DNA from: Torreya grandis
Taxonomy: Eukaryota; Streptophyta; Pinopsida; Cupressales; Taxaceae
Length of the DNA stretch: 64,000 nt
Direction of reading: 5' to 3'
NCBI GenBank assembly: GCA_037957365.1
Contig: JARHVA010000224.1
Location: 1,899,501 to 1,963,500, forward strand
The translations under genes and the position numbers were made by a program. The number at the start of each line of letters is the position of its first letter. The stretch's first letter is position 1. Positions 1-11,544 of this stretch are shown here, in pieces. Below the pieces are notes generated by a model. The model worked only from the letters and a program-made list of their open reading frames with translations. It did not search any database and was not told the origin of the DNA.

Positions 1-1116
1 TACTTCATTATTATAACTTCAACAAAGTCTACACTAGAGTTAAGAGAAGTTCATGAAGGAGTATGTGGAGCTCATTTTAGTGGGGCAGTCCTATCCAAAA
101 ATCTCTTGTGTATTTGTTACTATTGGTCCAAAATGGACACAGATGCAACTACATATGTAAAGAAGTGTGACAAATGTCAATGACATGCTAATTTGATTCA
201 TGCACCAATATAAAATTTGAAATTGAATTTGACACCATGGTCATTTAATACATGGGGAATTGACCTCGTTGGGAATAATAACCCCATTTCATCTAATGAC
301 CATAAACATATCCTTACCACCACTAAGAATTTCACTAAGTGGGTTGAAGCTACACCCCTCACTTATATGATTGGAAATAAAATTTCCAAATTCATCCTAA
401 ACTATCTCGTTTATTGCTACGGTATCCCCTATGACATTATATCTAATAATGGAGGATCATTCAAAAAAAATGATGTTGACAAGCTATATACTAAATACAA
501 AATCACACATCATTTTTCTATGGTATATTACCCTCAAGGTAATGGCCAAACTGAAACATCCAACAAAACCATTGTTAATATTATCAAAAATATTGTCAAT
601 GATGTCAATCATGATTGACACCTTTAGATATTCCCCACCCTTTGGGCATACTGTACTAATCATCATACTCCCATAGAAGCCACTCCATACTCACTTGTTT
701 ATGGTAGTGAATCCATCCTTCCCATTGAGGTCAAGTTAATTTCACTATGCATATCTTTCAAGAATGTCCTAGATGATCATGACTATCGATTAGCTTGCCT
801 GTAAGAGCTATACATACTTAATGAAAAACACATAGCTACACTCAACAATATTTAGGCATATCAGAATCGACTCAAAGGCCACTATAATCGATGTGTCAAG
901 TTTAGAACATTTGAACTTGGTGATCTTTTTATTAAAGAAAACCAAAATAATACCATAGATGAGAAGAAGCATAAAGTTAAATTCAAACCAAATTGGATAG
1001 GGCCTTTCATCATTATTGTATATTATGGATCAAGAGCATACAGGCTTGCCACACTAGATGGAGATGAACTTCTTGTGTCGATGAATATTGTTCACTTCAA
1101 GTGGTTCTATGCTTGA
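1..1116 (+). pseudogene. Ty3/gypsy (Tat-type) integrase fragment, copy 1
   Basis: This is the 3' end of a gypsy polyprotein; the window edge cuts its start. Integrase would insert element cDNA into the nuclear genome. In the frame starting at base 1 I read the His-Cys zinc finger (HEGVCGAH near base 52, then CDKC near 166), the catalytic core with the first Asp in GIDLVG (near 257), the second-Asp region and the Glu in NGQTET (near 541), and a C-terminal module with WIGPF (near 994). The frame ends at a TGA at 1114-1116. The frame is broken by TGA at 181 and 616 and TAG at 625, among others. The second catalytic Asp is Asn (SNNGG), so this copy would be dead even without the stops. A closely similar copy lies at 18350-18990. 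Tat assignment rests mainly on that copy, which carries the extra RNase H. Confidence 0.9.
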
Positions 1117-1458
1117 GTGCTAAGATGTATTATCTATAAGGTCCTTTTAATGTTGTGCCATTTTATTAACGTTTCTTCTTTATAAAAATATCATGCTTAT
1201 CATTCATTTTAGCCTATTCCATCCATTTTAGCATTCCATTCTATCAATCAAACATGTTATAAATCCTATCCACCTAGCCTATTTAACCTTGGTTTTTTGC
1301 CATTCATTGCACATTTTAAGCATCAAGGAATCTAATCAGTTTCATCAATTATTTCAACTAATTTACATAGAGATTGTATTTTGGAGTAGTATGATAAAAG
1401 TTTTGACAGCTACATCCTTTATTTGTTATTCTTTTCTTATCACCAGTCTTGCTACTAA

Positions 1459-3191
1459 TTATAACCACCTTTGGGAAAATTAGTACCATTGATCTACACT
1501 ATTGTGTCCAAGTTATAACTACCTATGGGAAAAATAGGGGAAACATTTGTTTATTGAGCCTCAACATACCAAATTAACACTTCATATGCCATACTATGCC
1601 TTTTTACCAATTATGCCTATTTTATTTGAATTGACTTCTACACTGGTTGAATTCCTCCGCTATAAGGGTGGAACTACAGTGACTTGAGGTCCTACTCTAG
1701 GACTATGTAGGCAGTGCTTGATACTTGTTGAGGTTAGCTTAGGTGCCCTTTCCACCATACTCTTTCCATTTTACAAGCAACCTAAGTAACACTCTTGCTA
1801 TTTTACGAGCAACCTAAGTAACACTCTCACTATATTATGAGTAACCTATGTAACGCTCTCACTATTTTTTGAGTAACCTAAGTTTGAATTCTCTCACCAT
1901 TTTGTGAGAAACTTAATTTTGAACACTCTCACCATTTTATGAGATTGAAACATTTAGTGTCTCTTCATTCTTGATCGAGTTGAGATACTTTAAAAAATAA
2001 TTCCAAAAACATTTATAAAACTGTTAGAAAAGAATTAAAAAATATGGACCACTTCTTTGCCTTAAGGATTCTAGGAACCCTTACTAAGTTTCAAGAAAAT
2101 CACTTGTCACTTACTTTCCCCATCCTTTTTTTCCTTTTACCTCATACACTTGCCATTTTACAAGACCATTCTTATTCTTTTATCACATCCATTATGTTTG
2201 TTTTCACCAGTTATCATTTTACTCCCATTCCCTGGGAGAACTACATTTGTCTTGAAGTTTATTATTAGATATTACATCCATGTAACTATGTAGATAACAT
2301 CCACTTGCCTAGTGCATATGGAGACAACTTGGCCACCCCCTTCTTTTTCTTCTATCCCCCCATTTTTTACATTTTTTAAGTTGTCACCTATTTTCTAGGG
2401 GCAATATTCATATTATTTCTATTGAGTGTTTCTTTATTATTTTGTTTGTGTGCCTATTTGTTTACTTTCAACACTGTTGCCTTGATTCATTCTACGTGTC
2501 TTTATTGGGTGATTATTTGTGTGCACTTATATTCAAATATATCTATATTCATATGTGTACATTGTCATCATGGTTTTTATCATTCATGTATTATTTTCTA
2601 TTTTGAGTATTGGATTTCAGGAGTCAATCCTTATGCATATTTTGGCCAAGTCCTCATGATATTATACCATGATGCCTACTGACATGTGATACAACAAACC
2701 TCAGCTTCAAGAAGTATATTCAACAATGGTGGCATTTCTTTGACAGTGACATCCTGATTTAATCCCAATCATATCCAAAACAGAGTAATTAACTATGAAA
2801 GAATTTTAACCTTTATTAGTTTAGATGATTATCTCCCTACTACTAGGTTGTTCCAATTCATCATTACCCTCTATGTTAAGCTACCATCATCAATCAACCA
2901 ATCAATCATGTTTGTCATAATTTGGGTCCAATTATTATAACTACCTATGGGCAAATCATTTCACACCATCTCACCTGCATTTCTCAATGATTATAACCAC
3001 CTTTGGTCAAATCATTGTGTTGTCAGCACTTTACATTTTATACCCATACAAGGGCACATGGTTATCTTGTTTTTCTATCCTAACTATGGTATCTCCATCT
3101 TCTCAATCATTAAAACCACCTATGGGTAAATCATTGTGTTATCATACCACATTGCCACTATCAAGGTACAATGCTTATAACTACCTTTAGG
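1459..3191 (+). repeat. Six dispersed copies of a TTATAACYACCTWTGGG motif
   Basis: Near-identical 17-base motifs occur at 1459-1475, 1513-1529, 2935-2951, 2991-3007, 3110-3126 and 3175-3191, all on the plus strand. The last four are often followed by CAAATCATTGT-like text, giving an extended unit of about 28 bases spaced roughly 55-120 bases apart. They are confined to the 3' noncoding part of the gypsy element. Function is unknown. Confidence 0.75.
1760..1950 (+). repeat. Degenerate ~36 bp tandem repeat with internal hairpins
   Basis: About five units of the form CTCTCACYATTTTATGAG followed by CAACCTAAGTAA are arrayed head to tail. Each unit contains a short inverted repeat (CTCAC/GTGAG type) around a T-rich loop, so each could form a small hairpin. 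The copies have diverged, so the array is old. Confidence 0.7.
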
Positions 3192-3389
3192 CAAACCATT
3201 GTACACCGTACCACCTGAATTCTCAATAATTTTGACTATTTTTTCAAAATAATTATTTTTTTCACCCCATCATATTTCCTTTCTTTGGTCCCCTCATTTC
3301 GCTTCTTATCGAGGGATCATTTATCAACCTACTTATACCAACCGTTCCCTCGAGGGGACATCATACAATTAGTTTATCATCATTATAGT

Positions 3390-4644
3390 TGTAGGCACAC
3401 ATGACCTTTTCATTCTTTGAGAAGACATTAATGTGATTATAGATTGAAATGCCTTCCCAAATAGAGGCAAACTACAGACACCTAAATCTGGCCACCGATA
3501 ACCTCCAATCAAGCTTTTGACCAATTTCCACCCAAAATGAAAAATTTGGCATAAACACACTAAAATGCATTAAATAAGTTGAAAATGACATATTCAAGTG
3601 CTGATTTTGGATAGAGTATCATAAAATGGGGCAATGTAATTTATGGGCTAGCTAACTTTGATCAGTTCATATTGAGTCAAAATGTTAATTAGTACCTAGG
3701 TGCTCTAGATTGCTCTTTTCTATCAAATTTCTTGTACGAGATGCGTGCCTTTGTTATTTTATATTAGTAACATACTAAATGGGATAGCAGATCCAACACA
3801 TTTAACATTGAATTCAAATTCTAGTCCATTCAAATTTTAGACTAATAATAAGGAATTCTGATCAATTTGAGTAATTTGTGCACAAAGTGCTTAATCATGC
3901 TTAAGAGCTAGTTAAACCAAATTAAAGACTAATTAATAATTCCATAGAAACTTTTTGAAAACTTGTTTTTAGAAATGAATATTGAATATATACATCATCA
4001 AGTGACTTCATTTCTTGGGAAGACATCCTTAGGCTATAAATACCATAAATATCAGTGTTCATGCCTCCCATGCTTCATCAAAGCCCTCTATGCCTCTTAA
4101 TTGTTCCTCTATCCTAAATATTTATGAGCCTATTTATCAATTTTAATTATAAAACTATATTAATCCTTAGCCACACATCTTAATCTTGAGATGGATGGTT
4201 CAAGTTGATTCTAATCAATCTCAAAAATTTATAAATAGGAGGCCTTGCTTATTGAATTTTAAGTCTTGATAATGCAAAATTATAATGCACAAATTATTAC
4301 AAAGGCTATTTCAATTAGTGTTACAATGCCAAATTGATTCCAAGCCAAGCCAAGCCAAAGCCACAAGGTGCCAAGTAGAAGAGGAGATATCCAAGCCTCC
4401 TTTGATGAAGACTTCATCAGAACAAGCCATGCAAGTCACTACAACACACATTTTGGAGCATCCAAGGAAGGTAAAATAAGTTTTATTTTGCATTTTATTT
4501 GTGTGTTTTATTCATGTTTGTTAATTAATCTCTCCCTAGTGTCTAGGCCTAGAGATGTTATTCTAGTTAGTGTGTTTCTTTAATTTGGAAACTAACACAT
4601 TACTAACCATCCTCTTTTGAGTCAAATTCCTAGCTCACACTTAT
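3390..4644 (+). repeat. Probable LTR of the Tat-type gypsy element
   Basis: The stretch starts with TGTAGGCACACATG and contains a good promoter-like TATA box (CTATAAATACC, TATA core 4035-4042) followed by a cytosine-rich leader-like region. It has no coding frame and lies where the 3' LTR of the plus-strand gypsy element should be. The right limit is set where sequence homologous to another family begins (about 4645). No second LTR or target-site duplication is available to prove the boundaries. Confidence 0.45.
4035..4042 (+). promoter_or_regulatory. TATA box in the probable gypsy LTR
   Basis: TATAAATA in the context GGCTATAAATACC, a strong plant TATA match, placed about half way along the probable LTR as expected for a U3/R boundary. 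Confidence 0.5.
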
Positions 4645-5699
4645 TTTTTAATTTGGTTAGCCAAGAAAATACGTATGTAAAAAGATAATGAAAAGTGTGC
4701 ATAAGATTCAAATGTGTTAAAAATGTCTAAGTATGTCAAGTATGCCAAAATTGATATTGTTAATTGTTTAATACCAAAATTTGGTGTCTACACATGCCGC
4801 CCTTTTAGTTTAGTATTCAAAATTATATATTAAAAGGATAAAATGATAAATTTGGTACCTATGATTATCCACACTTGGTGTTTATAGGTATGCCCCAAAT
4901 ATGCCACTTACTCCATGCAAAAAACCTCAGGGTACGTGAATCAAGATACTACTTGGTGAACTCATTTGGAGAATATCATGGGGTGATTATGTCCTAAGGA
5001 GATGCAACCACTAAAACCATGTGTTGAGGAGTGATTATTCTTCAATAACCATTGGATAATGAGAAGTGTTATAATTTGATTACCATATAAATGTCAACTA
5101 CACTACTATAAATATCATCATAATTATTTTTTGGAACCCTAAACTAGGCTTATATGCAAAGGTGGAATTGCAAAATAGGTTTTCATGTTAAGGTGAAGCA
5201 AAAAAAATATGAATTTTTTTAGCTTCATATCAACCAATACATATTTTTTTTGGATTCAATGTGTTTAAATGGTACTGTCATTCCCTATCATTTCACAACA
5301 TATAAATAGAAAAGTGTTTACATGAACTAAATTCATGCTTAAAATTTGAACCATCTATACCTTAAAGTGATATATTATTCAATAATTAGTCTATCATAAT
5401 GTCATTTAATGTCTATCAATTTGATAAAATTTGCCTGATATCCTCATATAATCTATCTGAAAATGTTGTAGAATATCCAAACTATTCCTTGGAATTATGT
5501 AGGATGCATCACATATGTCTTTCATGTGCCTCATTTTGTCTAATATATCTCATCTAAATCACATGGTGTGACTCAAAATATAAAGTATCTATTTATCATG
5601 ACCCAAATCTCTAAGATAATCCTACTAAATGGAAATCTTATGAATCACTCATCTCAAAAGAAAGAGTTATGCACATCATGTGTTATATATAAAAATGTG
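4645..5699 (-). mobile_element. Gag-protease LTR element family, fragment A
   Basis: This aligns by eye along its whole length with 27970-28980, the 3' LTR start and 3' internal region of the element at 26868-34244. Read on the minus strand, the LTR begins with TGTAGACACC at 4793 and is preceded by the purine-rich AAAAGGGCGGCA (PPT). Only about 150 bases of the LTR remain (4645-4793); 4794-5699 is the 3' noncoding internal region. The right end stops abruptly at about 5700, where the chromovirus LTR remnant starts. Confidence 0.75.
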
Positions 5700-5803
5700 T
5701 GATAATTTAAATATGTTCAAGGGATAACTTACAAATCATATGCATCTATAGAGATTAATACACTAATAATGCAAAGGGAAGGGTAGGAACCAGTTTCCTA
5801 ACA
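5700..5803 (-). repeat. Truncated 3' LTR of the chromovirus
   Basis: Minus-strand text beginning TGTTAGG at 5803 matches the 5' LTR starting at 11416 over about 105 bases (for example the shared TATAGATGCATATG core), then changes abruptly into the gag-protease family at 5700. Confidence 0.75.
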
Positions 5804-5817
5804 TCCCCTTCCCCTTA
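5804..5817 (-). other. Polypurine tract of the chromovirus
   Basis: The minus strand reads TAAGGGGAAGGGGA immediately before the LTR start TGTTAGG, as expected for the plus-strand primer of reverse transcription. Confidence 0.8.
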
Positions 5818-5834
5818 GAAAATTTTTTATACTC

Positions 5835-7130
5835 AAATCTTTAGATGTAGGAATCATTGATGAATTTGGAATAATGGTTCCCATGTTGCATCTTTTGGTT
5901 ATATGTCATGACATTAAATTAAGAATTTTGTGATTGAGTGGGAGTAAATTTGGTAGGTATGCATGTCTAAGACAACTTATGGTTCGATAATGATGGATCC
6001 TTAATTATCAATTTCTAGTGAAATTGTTTTCCCTATGATGGTGGTTTTAAGAAATTTATTCAAACATGATACATGAAAGATTGGGTGAAATTGAGAGGAA
6101 GGTGGAATCTCCAACTTGTAAGAAATAGACCCAATCTACTGGAGAACCTTAAATGGCCCATAAAACTTTAGATCAAGTTTATGACACCCTTTTGATTTTA
6201 GGGATGATTACTTGTATGGATGTATATGAAGAAAAGCCATATCACTAGGTTGAAAGGTGCACTTAAAGTGGTGTTTATCATCATGTTGATTCATTTGATT
6301 CTATGCCAGATGGATATTTCCCCATAGGGTACTAAGAATTTGATCATGATGTCAAAGAGCAGTGTCAACTACCTAAACCAGTGAACTATTGTGGTTATAA
6401 GGGAGAAGTGTTGGGGATGATTGACCATAAACCACTTCATATGGAGTCATTTTAGTAGAAGTGTGGTTGTAGGTATTGTACCACCATTCTATAAGAGGAA
6501 TCCATTTTTCCCACTATTGTTTTTTTTTTGAAGCAAAGTAATAAATGAATGTTTCTAATTATTTATTGATAATTTATGTCTATCCATATATTTTGGAGGT
6601 GATACCTAGATCTCATCTTTAGTTGTGTGTTTGTGTATCAAATAACTCTATCCAAAAATAGTTGGTGAAAGTTTCATCATGATCAAATATGATTGAAGAA
6701 GGGATGCCATGAAGATGGAAGATCTGATCCAAGAAAACTTGTGTGATAGGGATGGTTGAGGTCACAAAAATGACTATATTTGGAGAGATGATCTAACACG
6801 ACCAGGATCACTATTTTTTCTCCAAATTTAGGGAGCCCCTCATTAAAATCCATAGAAATATCTATCGAGATCCTAGTAGGAATGGACAAGGGCTCAAGTA
6901 AACTAGGAATCACTTTTATTTCACCTTTTTTGCATTAGCAAGTATCACATTTAGCCACTATACGTTAAATTTCCCTTTTCATTCCTTTCCAAAATAAGTT
7001 TCAACGTGTCCACGCATATGTATTGAGAAATCCTGAGTGCCCTATGGATGTTGAAGAATGGATTTCATAGTACACATTTTGATGAAGGTCTATACTATGG
7101 GGAAGCATTAAATGACCCTTGTATTATAGA
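5835..7130 (-). pseudogene. Chromovirus integrase with C-terminal chromodomain
   Basis: Reading leftward, the zinc-finger end (CDTC then CKKGE, near 6950-6925) leads into the integrase core with DISMDF near 6850, FDHDETF further on (second catalytic Asp kept) and the GPF module (YGPFKVL) followed by FHPIFHVSCLNKFL near 6080-6040. The last part, about 5985-5835, contains FLI-CHDI and DATWEP, the signature of a chromodomain that in this lineage directs insertion to marked chromatin. One clean stretch of 76 codons runs 6913-6683; elsewhere stops interrupt. The family, strand and order are clear; the exact ends are approximate. Confidence 0.88.
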
Positions 7131-7199
7131 GAAACACTATCACATGAATAATGTGGTATTACAGAGGGGGTAGTGGCCAATTGATGAATTAGCTGGTTT

Positions 7200-8500
7200 A
7201 AGGAGGGATCATTTACATACCCTTGGTTTACATATTCCAACTAGTTCAAAATGGGCATAGAGGTGGAAGAAAGGGAAGTTTGGTCCTTGAATATGTGTAA
7301 GAGAGCATCTATCATGACATTATCTTTATTATTCTTGTAAGTGATCTCATAATCATAGCCCATGAGTTTACTAAACCATTTATGTTGTGTTGGTGATGAG
7401 ACCCATTTTTCTCAAAAATATTTCAAACTCTGGTGATTGGTGTTGATACAAAAATGATTCCCAAGTAAGTATGACCACCATTTTTTACTACAAATAGAAT
7501 TTCCATCATTTCATTTTCATATATAGACAAAGCTAAATTTCATCTAAAAAGGGATTTTTAGTGAAAGTGATGAGGCACCCCTCTTGGAAAAGAATAGCAA
7601 CTCAGGCTATTACCACACATTATTTTTGATGGTGAAAGTTTTGGTGAAGTTTGGCATGGCCAAAACTAGTGTGATACACATAACCTATTTGAGTGCCATG
7701 AATGCCTAGTCAGTTGTATCATCCCATCTAAATACATCCTTATTTAATAAGGAATTAAAGGGAGCCACAATATTTATATAATCTTTGGTGAACTTGTGAT
7801 AGTATTATGTAAGGCCTAGGAAGCCATAAAGGCTCTTGAGGGTTGTTGGTTAAAACCAATGTTGCATGACACTATTTTTTTCTAAATCCATGAGGACCCC
7901 ATCAGCTAAAATAGTTTGCCCTAGATATTTAACTTCCTCTTGATCAAAAGAACACTTGGATTACTTGGAAAATAATTGATTGTCTACTATAATTTGTAAT
8001 TCCTTGTTGAAATGTTGGAAATGCTCAGCCCATGTGCAATTGTAGATCAAAATATCATCAAAGAAAACCAAAATATATTGAAAAAGGAAAGGCCAAAATA
8101 TTTTATTCATTAGTGCCTAAAATGTTGAAGGGGCATTTGGAAGTCCAAATGGCATGACCAAGATTCCATAATGACCATCTTGAGTGCATAACACTGCCTT
8201 TTAGAATGTCATCAGGATACACGTGGATATGTTAATATCCTGAATGAAGATCCAATTTGGAGTAAAATTTTCCCCATGGAGCTCATCAAGAAGCTCATTG
8301 ATGAAAATAATTGGGAATTTATCTTTGATAGTGAGGTGGTTAAGGGAATAAAGTTTAATTTAAAGGTGTCACGACCCATCATTTTTGTAGATAAGAAGTA
8401 CTAGGGAGGATTATGTGCTGGTGTTGGGGTGAATAACTCTAGACTTGAGGAGTTCTTGTACTAGCTACTCAATCTCAATCATTTACAAATGGGGATAGAA
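7200..8500 (-). pseudogene. Chromovirus reverse transcriptase and RNase H
   Basis: Minus-strand translation shows the RT core: MPFGLPNAPSTF near 8150, then the catalytic box FFDDILIY at 8065-8042 with both Asp residues intact, followed by EVKYLGQ and FLGLT. RNase H continues with SLKYF and DYEITYKNNKDNV near 7310. This enzyme copied element RNA into DNA. Several TAA/TAG stops sit where Gln is usual. The frame stays consistent over long stretches, so point mutation rather than rearrangement killed it. Confidence 0.9.
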
Positions 8501-8749
8501 AAATGGCCGAATGTTGGTGGGATGATTTGTAGAAGGAGAAGAATGTGATGATATTTAAGGTGTGAAGAGGAAAACCTAGTGTCTCTATAAAAATGTTTGA
8601 ATGCTTGTCAAGTATGGATTATAAATCAATAGGTTAGGTCATAGCAGTGGGGAGCTAGATTTGGATGGAGTGCAATTAGATAATAACCCCATGTGAGCCT
8701 TTCTTTATAATATTTTCCATATGATGGGAATTGATGATGTGAGTAGGTC

Positions 8750-9150
8750 CAATCAATAACCTTTTTAAGGTGTGATTTTAGCCACTATTTATGAACTACA
8801 TCTAAATCTTAGATAATTCCCATATAATAGGTACCAATGTGCAGAGACACTACGTCCCTAACACCATATCACTTCCTCCTATGGGTAGGTAAAACATATA
8901 TGAGCAAAGAGTATAATCACCTATCATGATACGCACATTCTGACACTTCCCTTTACATGGAAATGTTCCCCAATTATCAATCAATACTTCAAAGTTAGAA
9001 TAAGGATGCACAAAGTAGTCTACTTAGCATTGTAGGGATCAATGAAATTATGAGTGCTTCTAGAGTCAATGAGGATTGTGAGAGGGATGTTTTTAAATAT
9101 ACACTTGACCTTTATGGTTTGAATGGTGGTAACACTAGCTAATGTATGTA
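8750..9150 (-). pseudogene. Chromovirus protease remnant
   Basis: Between gag and RT the minus strand reads the C-terminal half of a retropepsin: a LID-like strand, GGSDMVLGT and a following CTLVPIIWE helix region near 8880-8830. The catalytic Asp triad cannot be read with confidence. Confidence 0.6.
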
Positions 9151-9299
9151 GATATATCTTAGGTTGATTCTCCTTAGCTATTGAGTCATTTGAGGGGATT
9201 TATTCTTCTTGAGCATCCTAGAATTATTGGATATCAAGTTCATTTTCCTACTCTTGTGATGATTCCACATCTAGAAAGTTTATATTTTGTGAGACACAC

Positions 9300-10010
9300 A
9301 TATAACCCTTAACCCATTTGTCATCAAAATTATAACATAATCCTTTCTTCTTACAATCCCACATCTATACCTCAATAAGGAACTTGATCAGTGTGGTTAT
9401 GATTGGCCACTAGTTTGTTGTGTTCTTTATGGATGGGAAAGTGGGAAGTCGACATTGTGTTGAGAGTTTATCTTATGAAAACTTAGTTAGAAGCAAATCA
9501 TCCATCATATTGTTGGGAAAAAACATTTTCACCTCTAAATGGATGGCTCTTTGAGGCCACTAATAAAAAAACTCATTAATAATTCATCTGATAACCCTTC
9601 AATGTGATTAGTCAATTTCTCAAATTTAATATAATAATCATGAATGGTATTTGTCTAGCAGAGTTTGGTGAGAGATATTATAAAGTTCATGAATACCAAG
9701 GGAATAAACCTACCTAGAAGTAAGGATGCAAAGGTTTTCCAATCAAGTTCATCATATGACTTGAGATACCAACTTTACCAGTGGAGTTCTTCTTGTTCCA
9801 AGTGGAAGGAAGAAATTATGACTTTGTTGATAGAATAAGTATTATGAAGGTTGAATAATTTCTTGGATCGATATATCCATCCTATAGGGTGTATACCATT
9901 TAACCATGGAAAGTCCATCTTAGGCCCACATGATATATGGGGAGAAGAGAAACTATTCTCTGAATAATAATATTTTTTTAATTTATTAAGAAGAGGTTAT
10001 TCTGTTGATT
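9300..10010 (-). pseudogene. Chromovirus gag (capsid) remnant
   Basis: The minus strand reads a retrotransposon gag capsid domain: a Trp-containing start (MDWMYR) near 9890, ASFHLEQEELHW near 9830-9770, then LTKLC, a TIHDYYIKFEKL helix near 9640 and LSDELFMSGLKE near 9580. This would form the element's particle. Several in-frame stops are present. No clear zinc knuckle follows. Confidence 0.75.
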
Positions 10011-11071
10011 AAATCCACATATCATATCAGTTAACTTAGTGACCTAGGATTTCAATGCTATGATTTCCTCCTCCATGATCTTTGTGCCTGCATAGGTGGA
10101 TAACATGACCAGTGTTCATTTCTTTTTTGTCAAGGGATTATAAAATGCATTCTAAGACATGGACAATCAGGAAAAAAATTAATTTGGGTTCAATCAAAAG
10201 GGGTAAATGTAATTTTATTAGTTTTTTTGGCACCTCCTAGTTTGGATCGACAAAGGCAAAAGCAATTTAGGAATTTTAATGGAAAAAATAGAATTTTTTT
10301 CAAAGAGGAACAAAGGAGCAAAAAAGGGAAAAGAACATTGTGGGAAAGTTTTGAAGCAAGAGGGAAAAAACTAAAAGAGTAATGGTAAGACCCAAAAAAA
10401 TAAAAAAAATGACATTTTTCGCTAATAGAAGTAGAATCTAGATATGGAACCTCAAAGAAAAAATGTGTAAAATGGAATTCTAGGTGTTTCATGAAATTTT
10501 TTAGAGTAAAAAGAACTATAGAGGGAGATATATGGTGAAATAAAAGAAAAGGTTCTCTTTTAAAAAAAACTTGGTTGATGCTTGGTTGCTTCTACCAAAA
10601 TCCTATTTACAAGTGTGCAGTGACCAACTGTTCTCAACTATGATCACCTTGTTTTTGGTATTTATGGATCCCAAATTTTTTCAATTGCCTAAGTGTTTTA
10701 ATAAGTCTTTTTGGCCACCAATGTTGTTTGAATGAGTACCACTCTCTAAAAAAAATTTGGACATGGATTTACCCCAACCAACAGCTCTTGGTTTACTTCA
10801 TGGGTAAAAACTAATCAATCTAGATGGGGCCATTACCCTTTTAACTAGTATGTCCTCTCAATGGGATAGATATGTCAAGGTTCCTGTGTTAAAACTCACA
10901 ATGAGTTTTAGAGCTTATTCCCAAGTACTTCCCATAGTTATGTAGATGGGCATTTATCCTTATATGAACTTGTAATGAATATGTATAAAATAGAGGCAAA
11001 GAAAAATATTTACATAAATGGCATAGCTCCTAGAAAAACAATTCTCTAAAATCTACTTGTATGTCGAGAAA

Positions 11072-11085
11072 GCACATTGATACCA
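11072..11085 (-). other. Primer-binding site of the chromovirus
   Basis: The minus strand reads TGGTATCAATGTGC two bases after the end of the 5' LTR. The first eight bases match the 3' end of plant initiator tRNA-Met; the remainder has drifted. Confidence 0.7.
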
Positions 11086-11087
11086 AA

Positions 11088-11416
11088 TGTGAGGATCTTT
11101 ATACACTAATTTCTGAACTACAAAAAGTAAATGAGCAATAAAATGAACTTTGAAAAATAACCCAAAATAACCTTTAGATTGCATGCCACTTTGAGGGGAG
11201 AACCTCCTTTAAGCAATCTCAAGACAATAATATTAGTGGATGCTTTCATTAGGTCTCAAAACTTACTTAAATACTAAATCTATTTTAACAACTACTACTT
11301 CCCATATATGTGGGATAATTAAAATATGCTTAAGGGATGACTTACAAAGCATATGCATCTATAGTGACTAATACACTAATATTTTAAAGAGATGGGTAGG
11401 ACACATGATCTTAACA
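11088..11416 (-). repeat. 5' LTR of the chromovirus
   Basis: A 329-base LTR running from TGTTAAGATC at 11416 to a terminal CA at 11088 on the minus strand. The left limit is set by the PBS and the right limit by homology with the 3' LTR remnant at 5803. Confidence 0.7.
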
Positions 11417-11544
11417 TATGGACACTATAATGTGTAGGCCAATGGATTGGAGATCAATAAAACAACATGCACACCCATTCATAATTCTAAGATGCCCCAC
11501 ATGCTTTCATTGCATCTAATTATAATATGAATTAATTCTATGAG

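Larger units (their letters stand above)
1117..3389 (+). other. 3' noncoding region of the Tat-type gypsy element
   Basis: After the integrase stop there is about 2.3 kb without a credible reading frame. Plant Tat elements commonly carry long 3' noncoding stretches between pol and the 3' LTR, which fits. The stretch contains a degenerate tandem repeat (1760-1950) and six copies of a dispersed 17-base motif, listed separately. Near 3344-3360 the text CCCTCGAGGGGACA is purine-rich at its end and could be the polypurine tract, but about 30 bases separate it from the probable LTR start, so this is uncertain. Confidence 0.55.
5700..11416 (-). mobile_element. Nearly complete Ty3/gypsy chromovirus (Tekay/Del-like)
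   Basis: On the minus strand the order is 5' LTR (11416-11088), PBS (11085-11072), leader, gag, protease, RT, RNase H, integrase, chromodomain, PPT (5817-5804) and the start of the 3' LTR (5803-5700). This domain order, with a C-terminal chromodomain, defines chromoviruses, and the tRNA-iMet-like primer site fits Tekay/Del relatives. The 3' LTR keeps only about 105 of ~330 bases, so the far end was lost by deletion or recombination and no target-site duplication can be checked. The leader at about 10010-11071 is noncoding. All frames are broken. Confidence 0.88.

Noticed and set aside
2422..2682. Open frame of 86 codons (Cys/Phe/Tyr-rich) that might be a small membrane protein
   Set aside because: It lies in the T-rich 3' noncoding part of a gypsy element, has no supporting motif, and hydrophobicity is expected from T-rich codons.
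4785..4793. GGTGTCTACA as the 3' end of the plus-strand gypsy LTR
   Set aside because: The preceding 150 bases are homologous to the start of the minus-strand gag-protease family LTR (27970-28118), so on the minus strand this is that LTR's TGTAGACACC start.
10190..10492. Open minus-strand frame of 100 codons upstream of the chromovirus gag
   Set aside because: It is Phe/Ser-rich low-complexity text from an A-rich leader; no gag or other motif is present, and the capsid domain begins further downstream.
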